Below are positions 42,157 through 51,043 of a stretch of 64,000 bases of DNA, in pieces; position 1 is the stretch's first letter, and every line of letters begins with the position of its first letter. Below the pieces are notes generated by a model, which searched no databases, had not been told where the DNA came from, and saw only the letters and a program-made list of their open reading frames with translations. The position numbers and the translations under genes were made by a program. This DNA comes from Lachnospiraceae bacterium (GTDB lineage: Bacteria > Bacillota > Clostridia > Lachnospirales > Lachnospiraceae). The stretch is taken from the NCBI GenBank assembly GCA_016281555.1, contig JAEEIV010000033.1, positions 1 through 64,000 of the forward strand, in the 5' to 3' direction.

Positions 42157-44706
42157 ATGAACGAAAAAAAGAAAAAATCAAAATCAGCGAAATATCTGGT
42201 GCTGGGACTGATCTTCCTTCTGATCTTCGTCCTGTCGCTGTCGATCAGCCTGATCTATCAGAAATCCCGGGAGGAGGCCTACAGTTCCATGGCCAAGGCC
42301 TCTCTGCCGACCGTGTCCGTGAAGTTCGGAAAATACGAAACGGAACTCCACGGGTACGTGACGGAAATGACGCTGTCCGACATGCGGGATGTGATCGTAC
42401 CCGTCGGAAAGGACCGGAAACTCTCCCTCACCGTGCACGGGTACGGCAATGACATTGCCTCCGTCCGCTACTGGGTGCGTTCGCTCGACGGAAAGGAATA
42501 CATCGACGGCGCAACGATCGAAAAACCGGAAGAATCCCAGGGGGAATACGACCTGCAGCTGACGTTCTCGGAGCTTCTGAAGAGCGGGACGGAGTACCAT
42601 CTGCAGATCGACCTCGGGACGGGAGAGCGCGAAGTGCATTACTATACGCGGATCTTCGTCGCGAACACGATCTATTCCGAAGAACTTCTGGATTTTGCGG
42701 ATACGTTTTCCCGGGCGACGTACGACCGGGAAAAGGCCGATTTCATCGTCAATTACATCCAACCGGAAGACAAGTCCGGCACGGACGATTATTCCAGGAT
42801 CGACATTCATTCGAAATACAGCATGTTCACCTTCGGCTCCCTGACCGTGGAGCGCGGACAGAAGATCAGGGTGCGGATCTCCGAACTTGAATCGACGCAG
42901 ATGTCCGTATTGTTCACCTATGACGTCAGGATCCTGGACGGAGACGTCTGGCGGGTCTGCCGGACCGAGGAATTCTTTACGGTCCGTTACCGGAACGGCC
43001 GGAAATACCTGCTCGACTACTACAGAACGCTCGACGAGAAGTTCTCACCGGACCGTTCGACGAAGGAAAAGGGCCGGATCACGCTCGGCATCGAGAACCG
43101 GAAAAACACGGTCCTGACGAGCGGAAACGGCACGTACACGGTGTTTGAGAAAAACCGGGAACTCTGGCTGTACAATGCAAAGACGAATTCCATGAACATG
43201 GTCTTCAGTTTTCGCGACGATGCCGACACGTCGGGACGGAGCGATTACGATCATCACGAGATCCTTCCCGTCAAGGCGTCGAGCGACGGCTCCGTGGACT
43301 ACATGGTCTACGGATACATGAACCGCGGCTCGTACGAAGGTCAGGTCGGCATTTGCTTCTACCGGTACGACGCCGGGAAGAACGCGACGAGACGGCTCTT
43401 TTACGTGCCGGTCTACCAGTCCGAACTGATGCTCATGATGGACCTCGGCGCCCTGGCCTACGTCAATGAAGGCGACGTCTGTTACCTGCGTTACGGCGAC
43501 GGCATTTATTCGATCGACTTGAATTCCGGCGAGTCCGTAGAGGTGTCGATCCGTGCCTATCCCGGCCTTTATGCGAAGAACGAGAAGGGCAATGTGGTTG
43601 CCTGGGTCGAGGGCTCGGATCTGAGTTACCCTGAGCGTCTCGTCATCCTGAACTTAGACTCCCAGACGACGACCGTGGTCAATTCCGAAGAGGGCGAGTA
43701 CGTGAAGATCCTGGATTTCATCGGGGACGACATCGTCTACGGATTTGGCAAAGAGTCCGATTCGGTCATTTTCGCAAACATCGACGTGAGGCAGTTATTG
43801 AACCGCATCATCATTGCATCCACGGACGAGGGGCTGACGATACAGCAGGAATATGCCTCAAAAGAATTTTACATTCTTTCCGTCGGCGTTTACGACACGA
43901 GGGTCACGATCCAGCGCGGCGTGAAGGATGGGAACGGCGAACTGGTCCCGATGGAGGACGACGTTCTGCTCATCACCCAGGACGTCGGTGACACGACCGA
44001 TAAGTCCATGGTCATGCGGAGAAACGAGAACGAAGTGAAGCGCACTTACTACATTCAGATCAGCAAGGCCACGAACGTCGATTCCCAGTTCTCCGAAGTC
44101 GCACCCCGGTTCGAAATGCTCCGGGAGGCGAACGTCATTGCCCTCGTGCACCACCAGCACAACGCTTATTACGTGTACGGCTACGGAAAGCTGCTTTCCG
44201 TCGAATCCGAACTGAACCTCGCGATCCGCGAGGCGTACGAGGTCTTCGGCGTGGTCGTGGACGCGGACCTGAACGACCTCTGGACGAGAGGCACCCGGGA
44301 TCTCGTGAAGACGATCTCGATCCAGCCGTACCGTTCCGACGGGACGGTGAGTTCTCTCGCCGCCGCCATCCAGGTGTTGAGCGCGCAGGAAGGCATGCAG
44401 ATCCGCGACGCAGAGAAACAACTGATCGGAGGCGCGAGCCCGATGGAGATCATCAACGGAGCCATCGGAGAGGAAAAGGCGATCAACCTGTACGGATGTA
44501 CCTTGCAGGAGGTCCTGTATTTCATCAACGAAGGCCGTCCCGTCATGGCGATCACGGGCAACCGGACCGCCGTCGTCATCGTCGGCTACGATCAGGATAA
44601 CGTATCCATTTACGATCCGGCGACCGGAGAGACCGTGAAGGAATCCATGTCGTCCGCGGCCGCATTATTCGAAGGATTCAACCACCTCTTCCTGTCGTAC
44701 CGGTAA
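42157..44706 (+). CDS. Large single-pass membrane-anchored protein with degenerate C39-like domain
   Basis: The protein has 849 residues. A short Lys-rich start and one membrane helix (YLVLGLIFLLIFVLSLSISLI) anchor it, and the bulk is outside. Beta-rich segments with many repeated Y/F-x-x-Y/D turns (about residues 50-640) suggest beta-sandwich or propeller-like modules. The C-terminal 120 residues resemble a peptidase-C39-like domain: LQEVLYFINEGRPVMAIT and VVIVGYDQDNVSIYDPATGE. The nucleophile Cys and catalytic His positions are Ser/Thr-type here (TVSSLAAAIQVL, RTAVVIVGYDQ), so it is probably inactive. It follows the Gx gene by 18 bases and may share its operon. Function unknown. Confidence 0.75.
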   Translation: MNEKKKKSKSAKYLVLGLIFLLIFVLSLSISLIYQKSREEAYSSMAKASLPTVSVKFGKYETELHGYVTEMTLSDMRDVIVPVGKDRKLSLTVHGYGNDIASVRYWVRSLDGKEYIDGATIEKPEESQGEYDLQLTFSELLKSGTEYHLQIDLGTGEREVHYYTRIFVANTIYSEELLDFADTFSRATYDREKADFIVNYIQPEDKSGTDDYSRIDIHSKYSMFTFGSLTVERGQKIRVRISELESTQMSVLFTYDVRILDGDVWRVCRTEEFFTVRYRNGRKYLLDYYRTLDEKFSPDRSTKEKGRITLGIENRKNTVLTSGNGTYTVFEKNRELWLYNAKTNSMNMVFSFRDDADTSGRSDYDHHEILPVKASSDGSVDYMVYGYMNRGSYEGQVGICFYRYDAGKNATRRLFYVPVYQSELMLMMDLGALAYVNEGDVCYLRYGDGIYSIDLNSGESVEVSIRAYPGLYAKNEKGNVVAWVEGSDLSYPERLVILNLDSQTTTVVNSEEGEYVKILDFIGDDIVYGFGKESDSVIFANIDVRQLLNRIIIASTDEGLTIQQEYASKEFYILSVGVYDTRVTIQRGVKDGNGELVPMEDDVLLITQDVGDTTDKSMVMRRNENEVKRTYYIQISKATNVDSQFSEVAPRFEMLREANVIALVHHQHNAYYVYGYGKLLSVESELNLAIREAYEVFGVVVDADLNDLWTRGTRDLVKTISIQPYRSDGTVSSLAAAIQVLSAQEGMQIRDAEKQLIGGASPMEIINGAIGEEKAINLYGCTLQEVLYFINEGRPVMAITGNRTAVVIVGYDQDNVSIYDPATGETVKESMSSAAALFEGFNHLFLSYR

Positions 44707-44781
44707 AAAAGCATTGACCGGTCATGGCAATGACGACGGGCGGGGACATAACGAAACAGCATTATTTCGGACGGACATCAC

Positions 44782-45708
44782 ATGAGCAAGACATTCAGAC
44801 AGGTCATCCTTCCTCTCATCGGAGCAGTCATATGGGGCGTGTCCTTCGTGGCTCAGAAAGTGAGCACGATGGGCGCGTTCCTCTTTGACGCCTCCCGCTC
44901 GTTCGTTGCGGTCGCGTTCATCCTCATCCTCATTCTGGTGGTGACGAAAGGCGATTACAAGCATCTGCTGCGAGAGGAGACGAAGGAAGGCACGAGAGCA
45001 TTATGGCTCGGCGGCCTCGTCTGCGGCCTTTTTCTGACTTTTGCGATGTACTCGCAGCAGACCGGCATGAACCTGGGCACGGACGCCGGAAAAGCCGGGT
45101 TCCTGACTGCGCTGTACGTCGTGCTGGTGCCGGTGCTCGGCATGCTGTTCCGGAAAAAAACGCCGGTATTCACGTGGATCGCGGTCGCGGTCGCTTTCGT
45201 CGGCATGTATTTTCTCTCCATCAAAAGCGGCACGTCGTTTTCGATGGAAGGGTCCGATCTGCTGATGCTTCTCTGCGCGTTCCTGTACGCCTGTCAGATC
45301 CTTTCGGTCAGCCATTTTGCGGCGAAGTGTCATCCCGTGAAATTGTCCTGCCTGCAGTTCTTGACCTGCGCGGTCGTGTCTCTCATTCTGGGACTCATTT
45401 TTGAGCCGTTCTCTTTCGCGGCGATCGGCGAGAATCTCTGGCCGATCCTCTACCTCGGCATCGTTTCCTCCGGCATCGGCTACACGATCCAGATCGTCGC
45501 CCAGAAAGGCACGAATGCGGCGGTCGTGACCTTGTTCATGTCCATGGAATCCGTGTTTTCCGTCATTGCCGGCGCTGTGTTTTTAAGCGAAAGAATGACC
45601 GGAAGGGAATACCTCGGCGCGGGACTGATGTTCGTTGCCGTGGTGCTGAACATCCTGGGACCGGTCATGGAACGGCGGCGGAAAAAAGAGCCGGAAGAAA
45701 AGATTTAA
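44782..45708 (+). CDS. DMT-superfamily transporter (EamA)
   Basis: The protein has 308 residues with ten predicted membrane helices in two EamA repeats. The N-terminal ILPLIGAVIWGVSFVAQKVS and the mid-protein LYLGIVSSGIGYTIQIVAQK (second repeat, with a GTNAAVVTLFMSMESVFSVI stretch) are typical of drug/metabolite exporters. A basic tail (MERRRKKEPEEK) follows. No ribosome site is clearly strong. The substrate cannot be inferred, and the gene stands between the anchored protein and the ispF operon. Confidence 0.9.
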   Translation: MSKTFRQVILPLIGAVIWGVSFVAQKVSTMGAFLFDASRSFVAVAFILILILVVTKGDYKHLLREETKEGTRALWLGGLVCGLFLTFAMYSQQTGMNLGTDAGKAGFLTALYVVLVPVLGMLFRKKTPVFTWIAVAVAFVGMYFLSIKSGTSFSMEGSDLLMLLCAFLYACQILSVSHFAAKCHPVKLSCLQFLTCAVVSLILGLIFEPFSFAAIGENLWPILYLGIVSSGIGYTIQIVAQKGTNAAVVTLFMSMESVFSVIAGAVFLSERMTGREYLGAGLMFVAVVLNILGPVMERRRKKEPEEKI

Positions 45709-45719
45709 TAAAGTTTTCC

Positions 45720-45748
45720 TTGCCAAATCCAAAGGAGTGCGATATAGT
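45720..45748 (+). promoter_or_regulatory. Promoter of the ispF-to-LarA gene run
   Basis: TTGCCA and TATAGT are separated by 17 bases, about 94 bases before the ispF start. No other strong promoter was seen until the terminator at 56821, though internal ones are possible. Confidence 0.55.
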
Positions 45749-45841
45749 TTACCATTGAAATAAGAAGAAACCGCGAAGTCGATTTCGGGAATCTACCTAT
45801 ACAATGCGGTAAAAAACGGGAATACGCGGAAGGAGCGTGCA

Positions 45842-46336
45842 ATGCGGATCGGAACGGGCTATGACGTGCACCGGCTGACAGAAGGCCGGAAACTCATCCT
45901 CGGCGGGGTGGAGATCCCTTACGAAAAGGGATTGCTCGGACACTCCGACGCGGACGTGCTTTTGCATGCAGTCATGGACGCGCTGCTCGGCGCTGCGGCA
46001 TTGCCGGACATCGGGGAACTGTTCCCTGACCGCGATCCCAAGTACGAGGGCGCGAACAGCATGGATCTCTTGTGGCAGGTCGGGGCAATGCTTTTCCAGA
46101 AAGGCTACCGCATCGAGAACGTGGATGCGACCGTGATCGCGGAACAGCCGAAGCTTGCTCCGTACAAGAAAGAGATGATCCGGAACATCGCGTCCGTGCT
46201 CGGTCTTCCGGAAGACCGCGTCAACGTCAAGGCGACGACGGAGGAAGGCCTCGGATTCACGGGAAAGGGAGAGGGCATTGCCGTTCAAGCGGTCTGCCTC
46301 ATCACGGAAAGCCGCAAAAAAGCGGAATTTGTCTGA
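45842..46336 (+). CDS. ispF: 2-C-methyl-D-erythritol 2,4-cyclodiphosphate synthase
   Basis: The protein has 164 residues. It cyclises CDP-ME 2-phosphate in the MEP isoprenoid pathway. [21 protein letters not shown] at the N-terminus and [25 protein letters not shown] carry the metal-binding Asp/His residues. [18 protein letters not shown] is the C-terminal signature. AAGGAG lies six bases before the ATG. It leads the housekeeping run. Confidence 0.97.
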   Translation: MRIGTGYDVHRLTEGRKLILGGVEIPYEKGLLGHSDADVLLHAVMDALLGAAALPDIGELFPDRDPKYEGANSMDLLWQVGAMLFQKGYRIENVDATVIAEQPKLAPYKKEMIRNIASVLGLPEDRVNVKATTEEGLGFTGKGEGIAVQAVCLITESRKKAEFV

Positions 46337-46351
46337 AAACGGCGGAAGAAT

Positions 46352-47020
46352 ATGTCAGAGTTTACGCGTTTTGTAAAAGAGCAGATGAAACTCATCAAGG
46401 ACCGGGATCCGGCCATGAAGAGCAAGTGGGAGGTGTTTCTTTACCCCTCCTTCAAGGCGCTGTGGGCGTACCGGCGGAGCCACAAGCTCTACCTGAAAGG
46501 GCATTATTACCGTGCGCGGAAAATCGCGCAGCGCTCGGCGAGAAAGACCGGCATCGAGATCCACCCCGGCGCCGAGATCGGGAAGAATTTCTTCATCGAC
46601 CACGGCTACGGCGTCGTGATCGGGGAAACGACCGTGATCGGCGACAACGTCCTGCTGTATCAGGGCGTGACGCTCGGCGGCAACGGAAAGGAACAGGGAA
46701 AGCGTCATCCGACGATCGGGAACAACGTGATGATCTCGGCGGGCGCGAAGGTGCTCGGCTCGTTCACGATCGGCGACAATTCGAAGATCGGCGCGGGCAG
46801 CGTCGTACTGAATGAAGTACCGCCGAATTCAACGGTGGTCGGCGTTCCGGGTCACGTCGTCAAACAGAACAACGTCCGGATCCCGTCGCAGGATCTGGAT
46901 CAGATCCACCTGCCGGATCCTGTGGAAAACGAGATCAGCGAGATCCGGAAAAAACTGGAAGCACTGGAAGAAATCGTCGGCGGCAGGGAAAAGGCGCCGG
47001 CAAATGAGGATCAGACATGA
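46352..47020 (+). CDS. cysE: Serine O-acetyltransferase
   Basis: The protein has 222 residues. It makes O-acetylserine for cysteine synthesis. The N-terminal helical part is followed by a left-handed beta-helix from EIHPGAEIGKNFFIDHGYGVVIGE onward, with the acetyl-CoA-type hexapeptide turns NNVMISAGAKVLGSFTIGDN and the active-site His in IDHGYG. Its 3' end overlaps the cysS start by four bases (ATGA), so cysteine formation and charging are coupled here. Confidence 0.93.
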   Translation: MSEFTRFVKEQMKLIKDRDPAMKSKWEVFLYPSFKALWAYRRSHKLYLKGHYYRARKIAQRSARKTGIEIHPGAEIGKNFFIDHGYGVVIGETTVIGDNVLLYQGVTLGGNGKEQGKRHPTIGNNVMISAGAKVLGSFTIGDNSKIGAGSVVLNEVPPNSTVVGVPGHVVKQNNVRIPSQDLDQIHLPDPVENEISEIRKKLEALEEIVGGREKAPANEDQT

Positions 47021-48438
47021 AACTTTACAATTCATTGAGCAAGAAAGTGGAGCCCTTCATTCCGAACGTGGAAGGAAGGGTCTCGATGTATACCTGCGGG
47101 CCGACCGTGTACCATTTCGCGCACATCGGAAATCTCCGGTCGTACATTGCCGAGGATGTGCTGGAAAAGGCGCTCCGCTATGAAGGCTACGACGTGAAGC
47201 GCGTCATGAACATCACGGACGTCGGTCATCTCTCGAGCGACGCGGACACCGGCGAAGACAAGATGCTGAAGGGCGCGAAGCGGGAGCATAAGACGGTCAT
47301 GGAGATCGCCGAGTTTTACACGAAGGCGTTCTTCGAGGACATGAAACGGCTGAACATCAAGATGCCCGACGTCGTGGAACCCGCGACGCACTGCATCCCC
47401 GAGTTCATCCACATGATCGAGGTGCTGTTGGAGAAGGGCTATGCCTATCGGGCGGGCGAGAACGTCTACTTCGACACTTCGAAGCTCGACAATTATTTCG
47501 TCTTCGGTTCGCAGAACGAAGAAGAGCAGCTCGTCGGCGTGAGAGACGACGTGACGGAAGACTCGAACAAGCGGAACAAAAACGATTTCGTCCTTTGGTT
47601 CACGAAGTCGAAGTTCGAGGATCAGGCGCTGAAATGGGATTCGCCCTGGGGCACGGGGTATCCCGGCTGGCACATCGAGTGCTCCTGCATCAGCATGAAA
47701 CACCTCGGCGATTCAATGGACATCCATTGCGGCGGCGTGGACAACATGTTCCCGCATCATACGAACGAGATCGCGCAGAGCGAGGCCTATCTCGGGCACA
47801 AGTGGTGCAATTACTGGTTCCACGTGCATCATCTGAACGACCGGAACGGCAAAATGTCAAAGTCGAAGGGCGACATCCTGACCGTTTCGAAGCTCATCGA
47901 AAAAGGCTACGATCCGCTGGTCTACCGGCTGTTCTGCCTGCAGTCGCATTACCGGAAACCGCTGGAATTCTCATTCGACCAGATGGACAATACCGCCGTC
48001 GCGTATGAAAAACTGAAGAAGCGCGTGATGGACAACGTCCGGAAAGCCGGCAATGAGCCGGCGGACGAAGCTGCCGTTTCGGAATACAGAAACCGCTTCA
48101 TCGAGGCACTTGACAACGACGTGAATACGGCAATGGGGCTGACGGTGCTTTACGATGCATTGAAGGCGCCGCTCAATGCTGCGACGAAGGCTGCAATCGC
48201 GAAGAGCTTCGACGAGGTGCTCGGTCTTGACCTGACGGTGGAGAAAGAGGCGCCGGAAGAGAAAACGGACGCGGATCCGGAACTCGTTTCCTATGTTGAG
48301 GAGATGATCGAACGGCGGAAAGCGGCGAAAAAAGAAAAGAACTTCGAGGAAGCGGACCGGATCCGGAACGAACTTCTCGGGAAGGGCATCGTGCTGAAGG
48401 ATACGCGCGAAGGCACGCTTTGGGAGAAACAGGGATGA
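47017..48438 (+). CDS. cysS: Cysteinyl-tRNA synthetase
   Basis: The protein has 473 residues. The class I synthetase motif is [17 protein letters not shown] (HIGH-like, with the zinc-binding Cys) near residue 28, and KMSKSKGD near residue 280. GWHIECS and [16 protein letters not shown] hold further zinc ligands. The start overlaps cysE by four bases. The 3' end overlaps mrnC by four (ATGA). Confidence 0.97.
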   Translation: MKLYNSLSKKVEPFIPNVEGRVSMYTCGPTVYHFAHIGNLRSYIAEDVLEKALRYEGYDVKRVMNITDVGHLSSDADTGEDKMLKGAKREHKTVMEIAEFYTKAFFEDMKRLNIKMPDVVEPATHCIPEFIHMIEVLLEKGYAYRAGENVYFDTSKLDNYFVFGSQNEEEQLVGVRDDVTEDSNKRNKNDFVLWFTKSKFEDQALKWDSPWGTGYPGWHIECSCISMKHLGDSMDIHCGGVDNMFPHHTNEIAQSEAYLGHKWCNYWFHVHHLNDRNGKMSKSKGDILTVSKLIEKGYDPLVYRLFCLQSHYRKPLEFSFDQMDNTAVAYEKLKKRVMDNVRKAGNEPADEAAVSEYRNRFIEALDNDVNTAMGLTVLYDALKAPLNAATKAAIAKSFDEVLGLDLTVEKEAPEEKTDADPELVSYVEEMIERRKAAKKEKNFEEADRIRNELLGKGIVLKDTREGTLWEKQG

Positions 48439-48818
48439 CGAATGACCCGAAAACGCTCGGCGCGCTGACGCTTGCATACGTCGGCGACACGGTGTATGAG
48501 CTTTTCAACCGGCTGAAAACGGTGGCGAACGGCGACCGGCCGGTGGAACTGTTGCACCGGGAAAGTATTTCAAGGGCGAAGGCGGTGACGCAGAGCAAGA
48601 TCGTGGACGTCATCATGGAGGACCTCACGGAAGAAGAGCAGGCGGTGTACCGCAGAGGCCGGAACGCCAACGTGCATACGAAGGCGAAGAACGCTTCGGT
48701 GCAGGAATACCATCGCGCGACCGGGCTGGAAGCAGTGATCGGGTACCTCTATCTGAGCGGGGAAAAAGAGCGCATCAGGACCTTGTTGAACAAGGGCTTT
48801 GAGGCATTGGGACTTTGA
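48435..48818 (+). CDS. mrnC: Mini-ribonuclease III
   Basis: The protein has 127 residues. It has the RNase III catalytic domain alone, without a dsRNA-binding domain, and in Bacillota it matures 23S rRNA ends. GALTLAYVGDTVYELFNR contains the acidic metal site near residue 18, and VHTKAKNASVQEYH and LEAVIGYLYLSGEKER (second acidic site) follow. The ATG overlaps the cysS stop. It is in the usual cysS-mrnC-rlmB order of Bacillota. Confidence 0.95.
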   Translation: MTNDPKTLGALTLAYVGDTVYELFNRLKTVANGDRPVELLHRESISRAKAVTQSKIVDVIMEDLTEEEQAVYRRGRNANVHTKAKNASVQEYHRATGLEAVIGYLYLSGEKERIRTLLNKGFEALGL

Positions 48819-48829
48819 AACGGGCCGGT

Positions 48830-49588
48830 ATGGAACAGACGGGAACGGACAAACTGAAGATCGAAGGAAAAAACGCGGTGACCGAGGCTGTCCGCGCCGG
48901 CAGGACCTTTGAAAAGATCCTGATCGAAAAGGAGTCGAAGGACCGGGCGCTCTCAAGTCTTGCAAAAGAGGCGATCGAACAGGGCATCATGGTGCGGTTC
49001 GAGCCGAAGAGCCGCCTCGATTTCCTTTCCGAAACGAAGAACCACCAGGGGGTCATCGGGCTGTTGAGCGCCTTCCGCTATTATGAGCCGGAAGACCTTC
49101 TGAAAGAAGCCGGAGACCGGAACGAACCGCCGTTTCTCATTTTGTTAGACGGCATCGAGGATCCGCACAATTTCGGCGCGATCTTACGGACCGCACATCA
49201 GGCGGGAGCGCACGGCGTGATCATTACGAAGACGCGGGCCGCGGGCCTCAATGCGACGGCCGCGAAAACGTCGGCGGGCACGTTCAATTACGTGAAAGTC
49301 GCCCGGGTGCCGAACCTCGTCAGGACTATGGAAGACCTGAAGGAAAAGGGACTCTGGATCATCGGCGCCGACATGGGCGGCGCTTCCATGTACCGCACGG
49401 ACTTCACCGGCGCCGTCGGTCTCGTGATCGGCAATGAGGGGAAAGGCTTGTCGCGGCTCGTGAAAGAACACCTTGACCTCGTGACCTCGATCCCGATGAA
49501 GGGGAAGATCGATTCATTGAACGCGTCGGTCGCGGCCGGCATTCTGATGTACGAAGTCGTACGGCAAAGGAGCATGAAAGGGCAATGA
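48830..49588 (+). CDS. rlmB: 23S rRNA (guanosine-2'-O)-methyltransferase RlmB
   Basis: The protein has 252 residues. ATG 48830 gives a family-like N-terminus (KIEGKNAVTEAVRAGR); a TTG at 48815 overlapping the mrnC stop is an alternative. This SPOUT enzyme methylates a guanosine of 23S rRNA. Substrate-binding ILLDGIEDPHNFGAILRTAH and the trefoil-knot motifs LVIGNEGKGLSRLV and IPMKGKIDSLNASVAAGIL are present. It follows mrnC and overlaps the HAD gene by four bases. Confidence 0.95.
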   Translation: MEQTGTDKLKIEGKNAVTEAVRAGRTFEKILIEKESKDRALSSLAKEAIEQGIMVRFEPKSRLDFLSETKNHQGVIGLLSAFRYYEPEDLLKEAGDRNEPPFLILLDGIEDPHNFGAILRTAHQAGAHGVIITKTRAAGLNATAAKTSAGTFNYVKVARVPNLVRTMEDLKEKGLWIIGADMGGASMYRTDFTGAVGLVIGNEGKGLSRLVKEHLDLVTSIPMKGKIDSLNASVAAGILMYEVVRQRSMKGQ

Positions 49589-50370
49589 TCAAACTCATCG
49601 TTTGCGATCTCGATATGACGATCCTTCCGAAGCCGTTGTCGACGGTGCCGGAGGAATTGTTCCCGCTCATCCGCCTCATGAAAGAGCGGGGAATCGAGTT
49701 CGCCGCAGCGACGGGAAGGCAGGCGCAGAACGTGCGGACTCTCTTCCGGGAGACGGGCGGCGGCATCTACATCATTTCCGACAACGGCGGCACGATGTTC
49801 TATTGGGACGAACTCATCAGGACCGCGGAAATGAACGAGGGCCGCGAAGAGGAGATCATTGACGACATCTTGAACACGCCGGACGTCTATCTCGAAATGA
49901 CCGGGATCACGACCGGATACATGATCAAGGAGAGCGGACCGCTCTGGGACTTCTTAAAAGGCATCAACGAGGACACGATGATCGAAGATCCGCACGTCCG
50001 CCCGGAACCGGTGACGAAGATCAGTTTCAATGAGCTCGGGCACCGCGAGGTCGACCCCGAAAAAGTGCGGTTTTTCCAGGAAAAATACGGGGACAGTTAT
50101 TCCGTCGTGCAGTCCGGAAACGGCTGGGTGGACATCTATTCCGCGAAATGCGGGAAGGGTCCCGCACTGAAGGATCTGATCCAAAGGCTCGGGCTCAAGA
50201 AAGAGGAAGTCGTGGTGTTCGGCGACAACGAGAACGACGTGTCCATGTTTGAAGAAGCCGGTCTTTCTTATGCCAGGGAGTTTTCATTGCCGGACGTGAA
50301 AGCGAAGGCGGACCGCGTGACGACGGATCCCGTGAAAGAGATCGGAAGATTGTTGGAGGAGATGAGATGA
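49585..50370 (+). CDS. Cof-type HAD-IIB family hydrolase
   Basis: The protein has 261 residues. HAD motif I VCDLDMTILPKPL at residue 7 (the nucleophile Asp and the next Asp are present, though the usual Thr-Leu follows a Met), motif II AAATGRQAQNV, and the late motif VVFGDNENDVSMFEEAG. Family members act on sugar phosphates or FMN-like substrates; the substrate is unknown. It overlaps rlmB and pgsA by four bases each. Confidence 0.92.
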   Translation: MIKLIVCDLDMTILPKPLSTVPEELFPLIRLMKERGIEFAAATGRQAQNVRTLFRETGGGIYIISDNGGTMFYWDELIRTAEMNEGREEEIIDDILNTPDVYLEMTGITTGYMIKESGPLWDFLKGINEDTMIEDPHVRPEPVTKISFNELGHREVDPEKVRFFQEKYGDSYSVVQSGNGWVDIYSAKCGKGPALKDLIQRLGLKKEEVVVFGDNENDVSMFEEAGLSYAREFSLPDVKAKADRVTTDPVKEIGRLLEEMR

Positions 50371-51023
50371 GTAAGCAAGAAAAAGGACCTGAAGACAGGA
50401 TCTGGACGATCCCGAACGTTCTCACGATGTTCCGGATCGTGCTGATCCCGTTTTTCGTGTTCCTGTATCTGAAGGGATATTACGTCCCGTCGCTCGTCGT
50501 GATCGGGCTCTCCGCCGTGACGGACATCCTCGACGGCATCATTGCCCGGAAATTCAATATGGTTTCCTCTCTCGGCAAGGCGCTGGATCCGATCGCGGAC
50601 AAGTTGTCCCAGCTTGCACTGATGCTGTGTCTTCTGCAGCGGTTCTGGCCGCAGATGCTGATCCCGGTCATCCTCATCGTGGTGAAGGAACTGACCACCG
50701 GCATCGTTGCGCTCGTGACCGTGAAGAAGACGAAACTCGTGAAGAGCGCGGTCTGGCACGGCAAACTGACGACCGTACTCCTGTACGCCATGATGATGCT
50801 GCACGTCATCTGGTACGACATTCCGCCCATCGTCTCCTGGATCTCGGTCCTCATCGCGTCGGCCATGATGCTGGTGTCCTTCGTACTTTACATCATCCGG
50901 TACGCGAAGATGCTTTCGGAGAAGCGGAAAGAAGACGAGGAAGAGGAAACGGCGGAAGAGAAGGTAGCGGAAGAAAGCGAAGAAACGGAAACAGAACTGC
51001 CTGACGAGGCGGTTTCGGAATAA
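50367..51023 (+). CDS. pgsA: CDP-diacylglycerol-glycerol-3-phosphate phosphatidyltransferase-like
   Basis: The protein has 218 residues. It makes phosphatidylglycerol phosphate at the inner membrane. The CDP-alcohol signature DGIIARKFNMVSSLGKALDP carries the conserved D-G..A-R...G...D residues, and the protein has four or so helices starting WTIPNVLTMFRIVLIP. The C-terminal tail is unusually acidic (EDEEEETAEEKVAEESEETE), which is not part of the fold. It overlaps the HAD gene by four bases and lies 20 bases before topA. Confidence 0.93.
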   Translation: MSKQEKGPEDRIWTIPNVLTMFRIVLIPFFVFLYLKGYYVPSLVVIGLSAVTDILDGIIARKFNMVSSLGKALDPIADKLSQLALMLCLLQRFWPQMLIPVILIVVKELTTGIVALVTVKKTKLVKSAVWHGKLTTVLLYAMMMLHVIWYDIPPIVSWISVLIASAMMLVSFVLYIIRYAKMLSEKRKEDEEEETAEEKVAEESEETETELPDEAVSE

Positions 51024-51043
51024 ATACAGGCAAGAGGTAAGGC

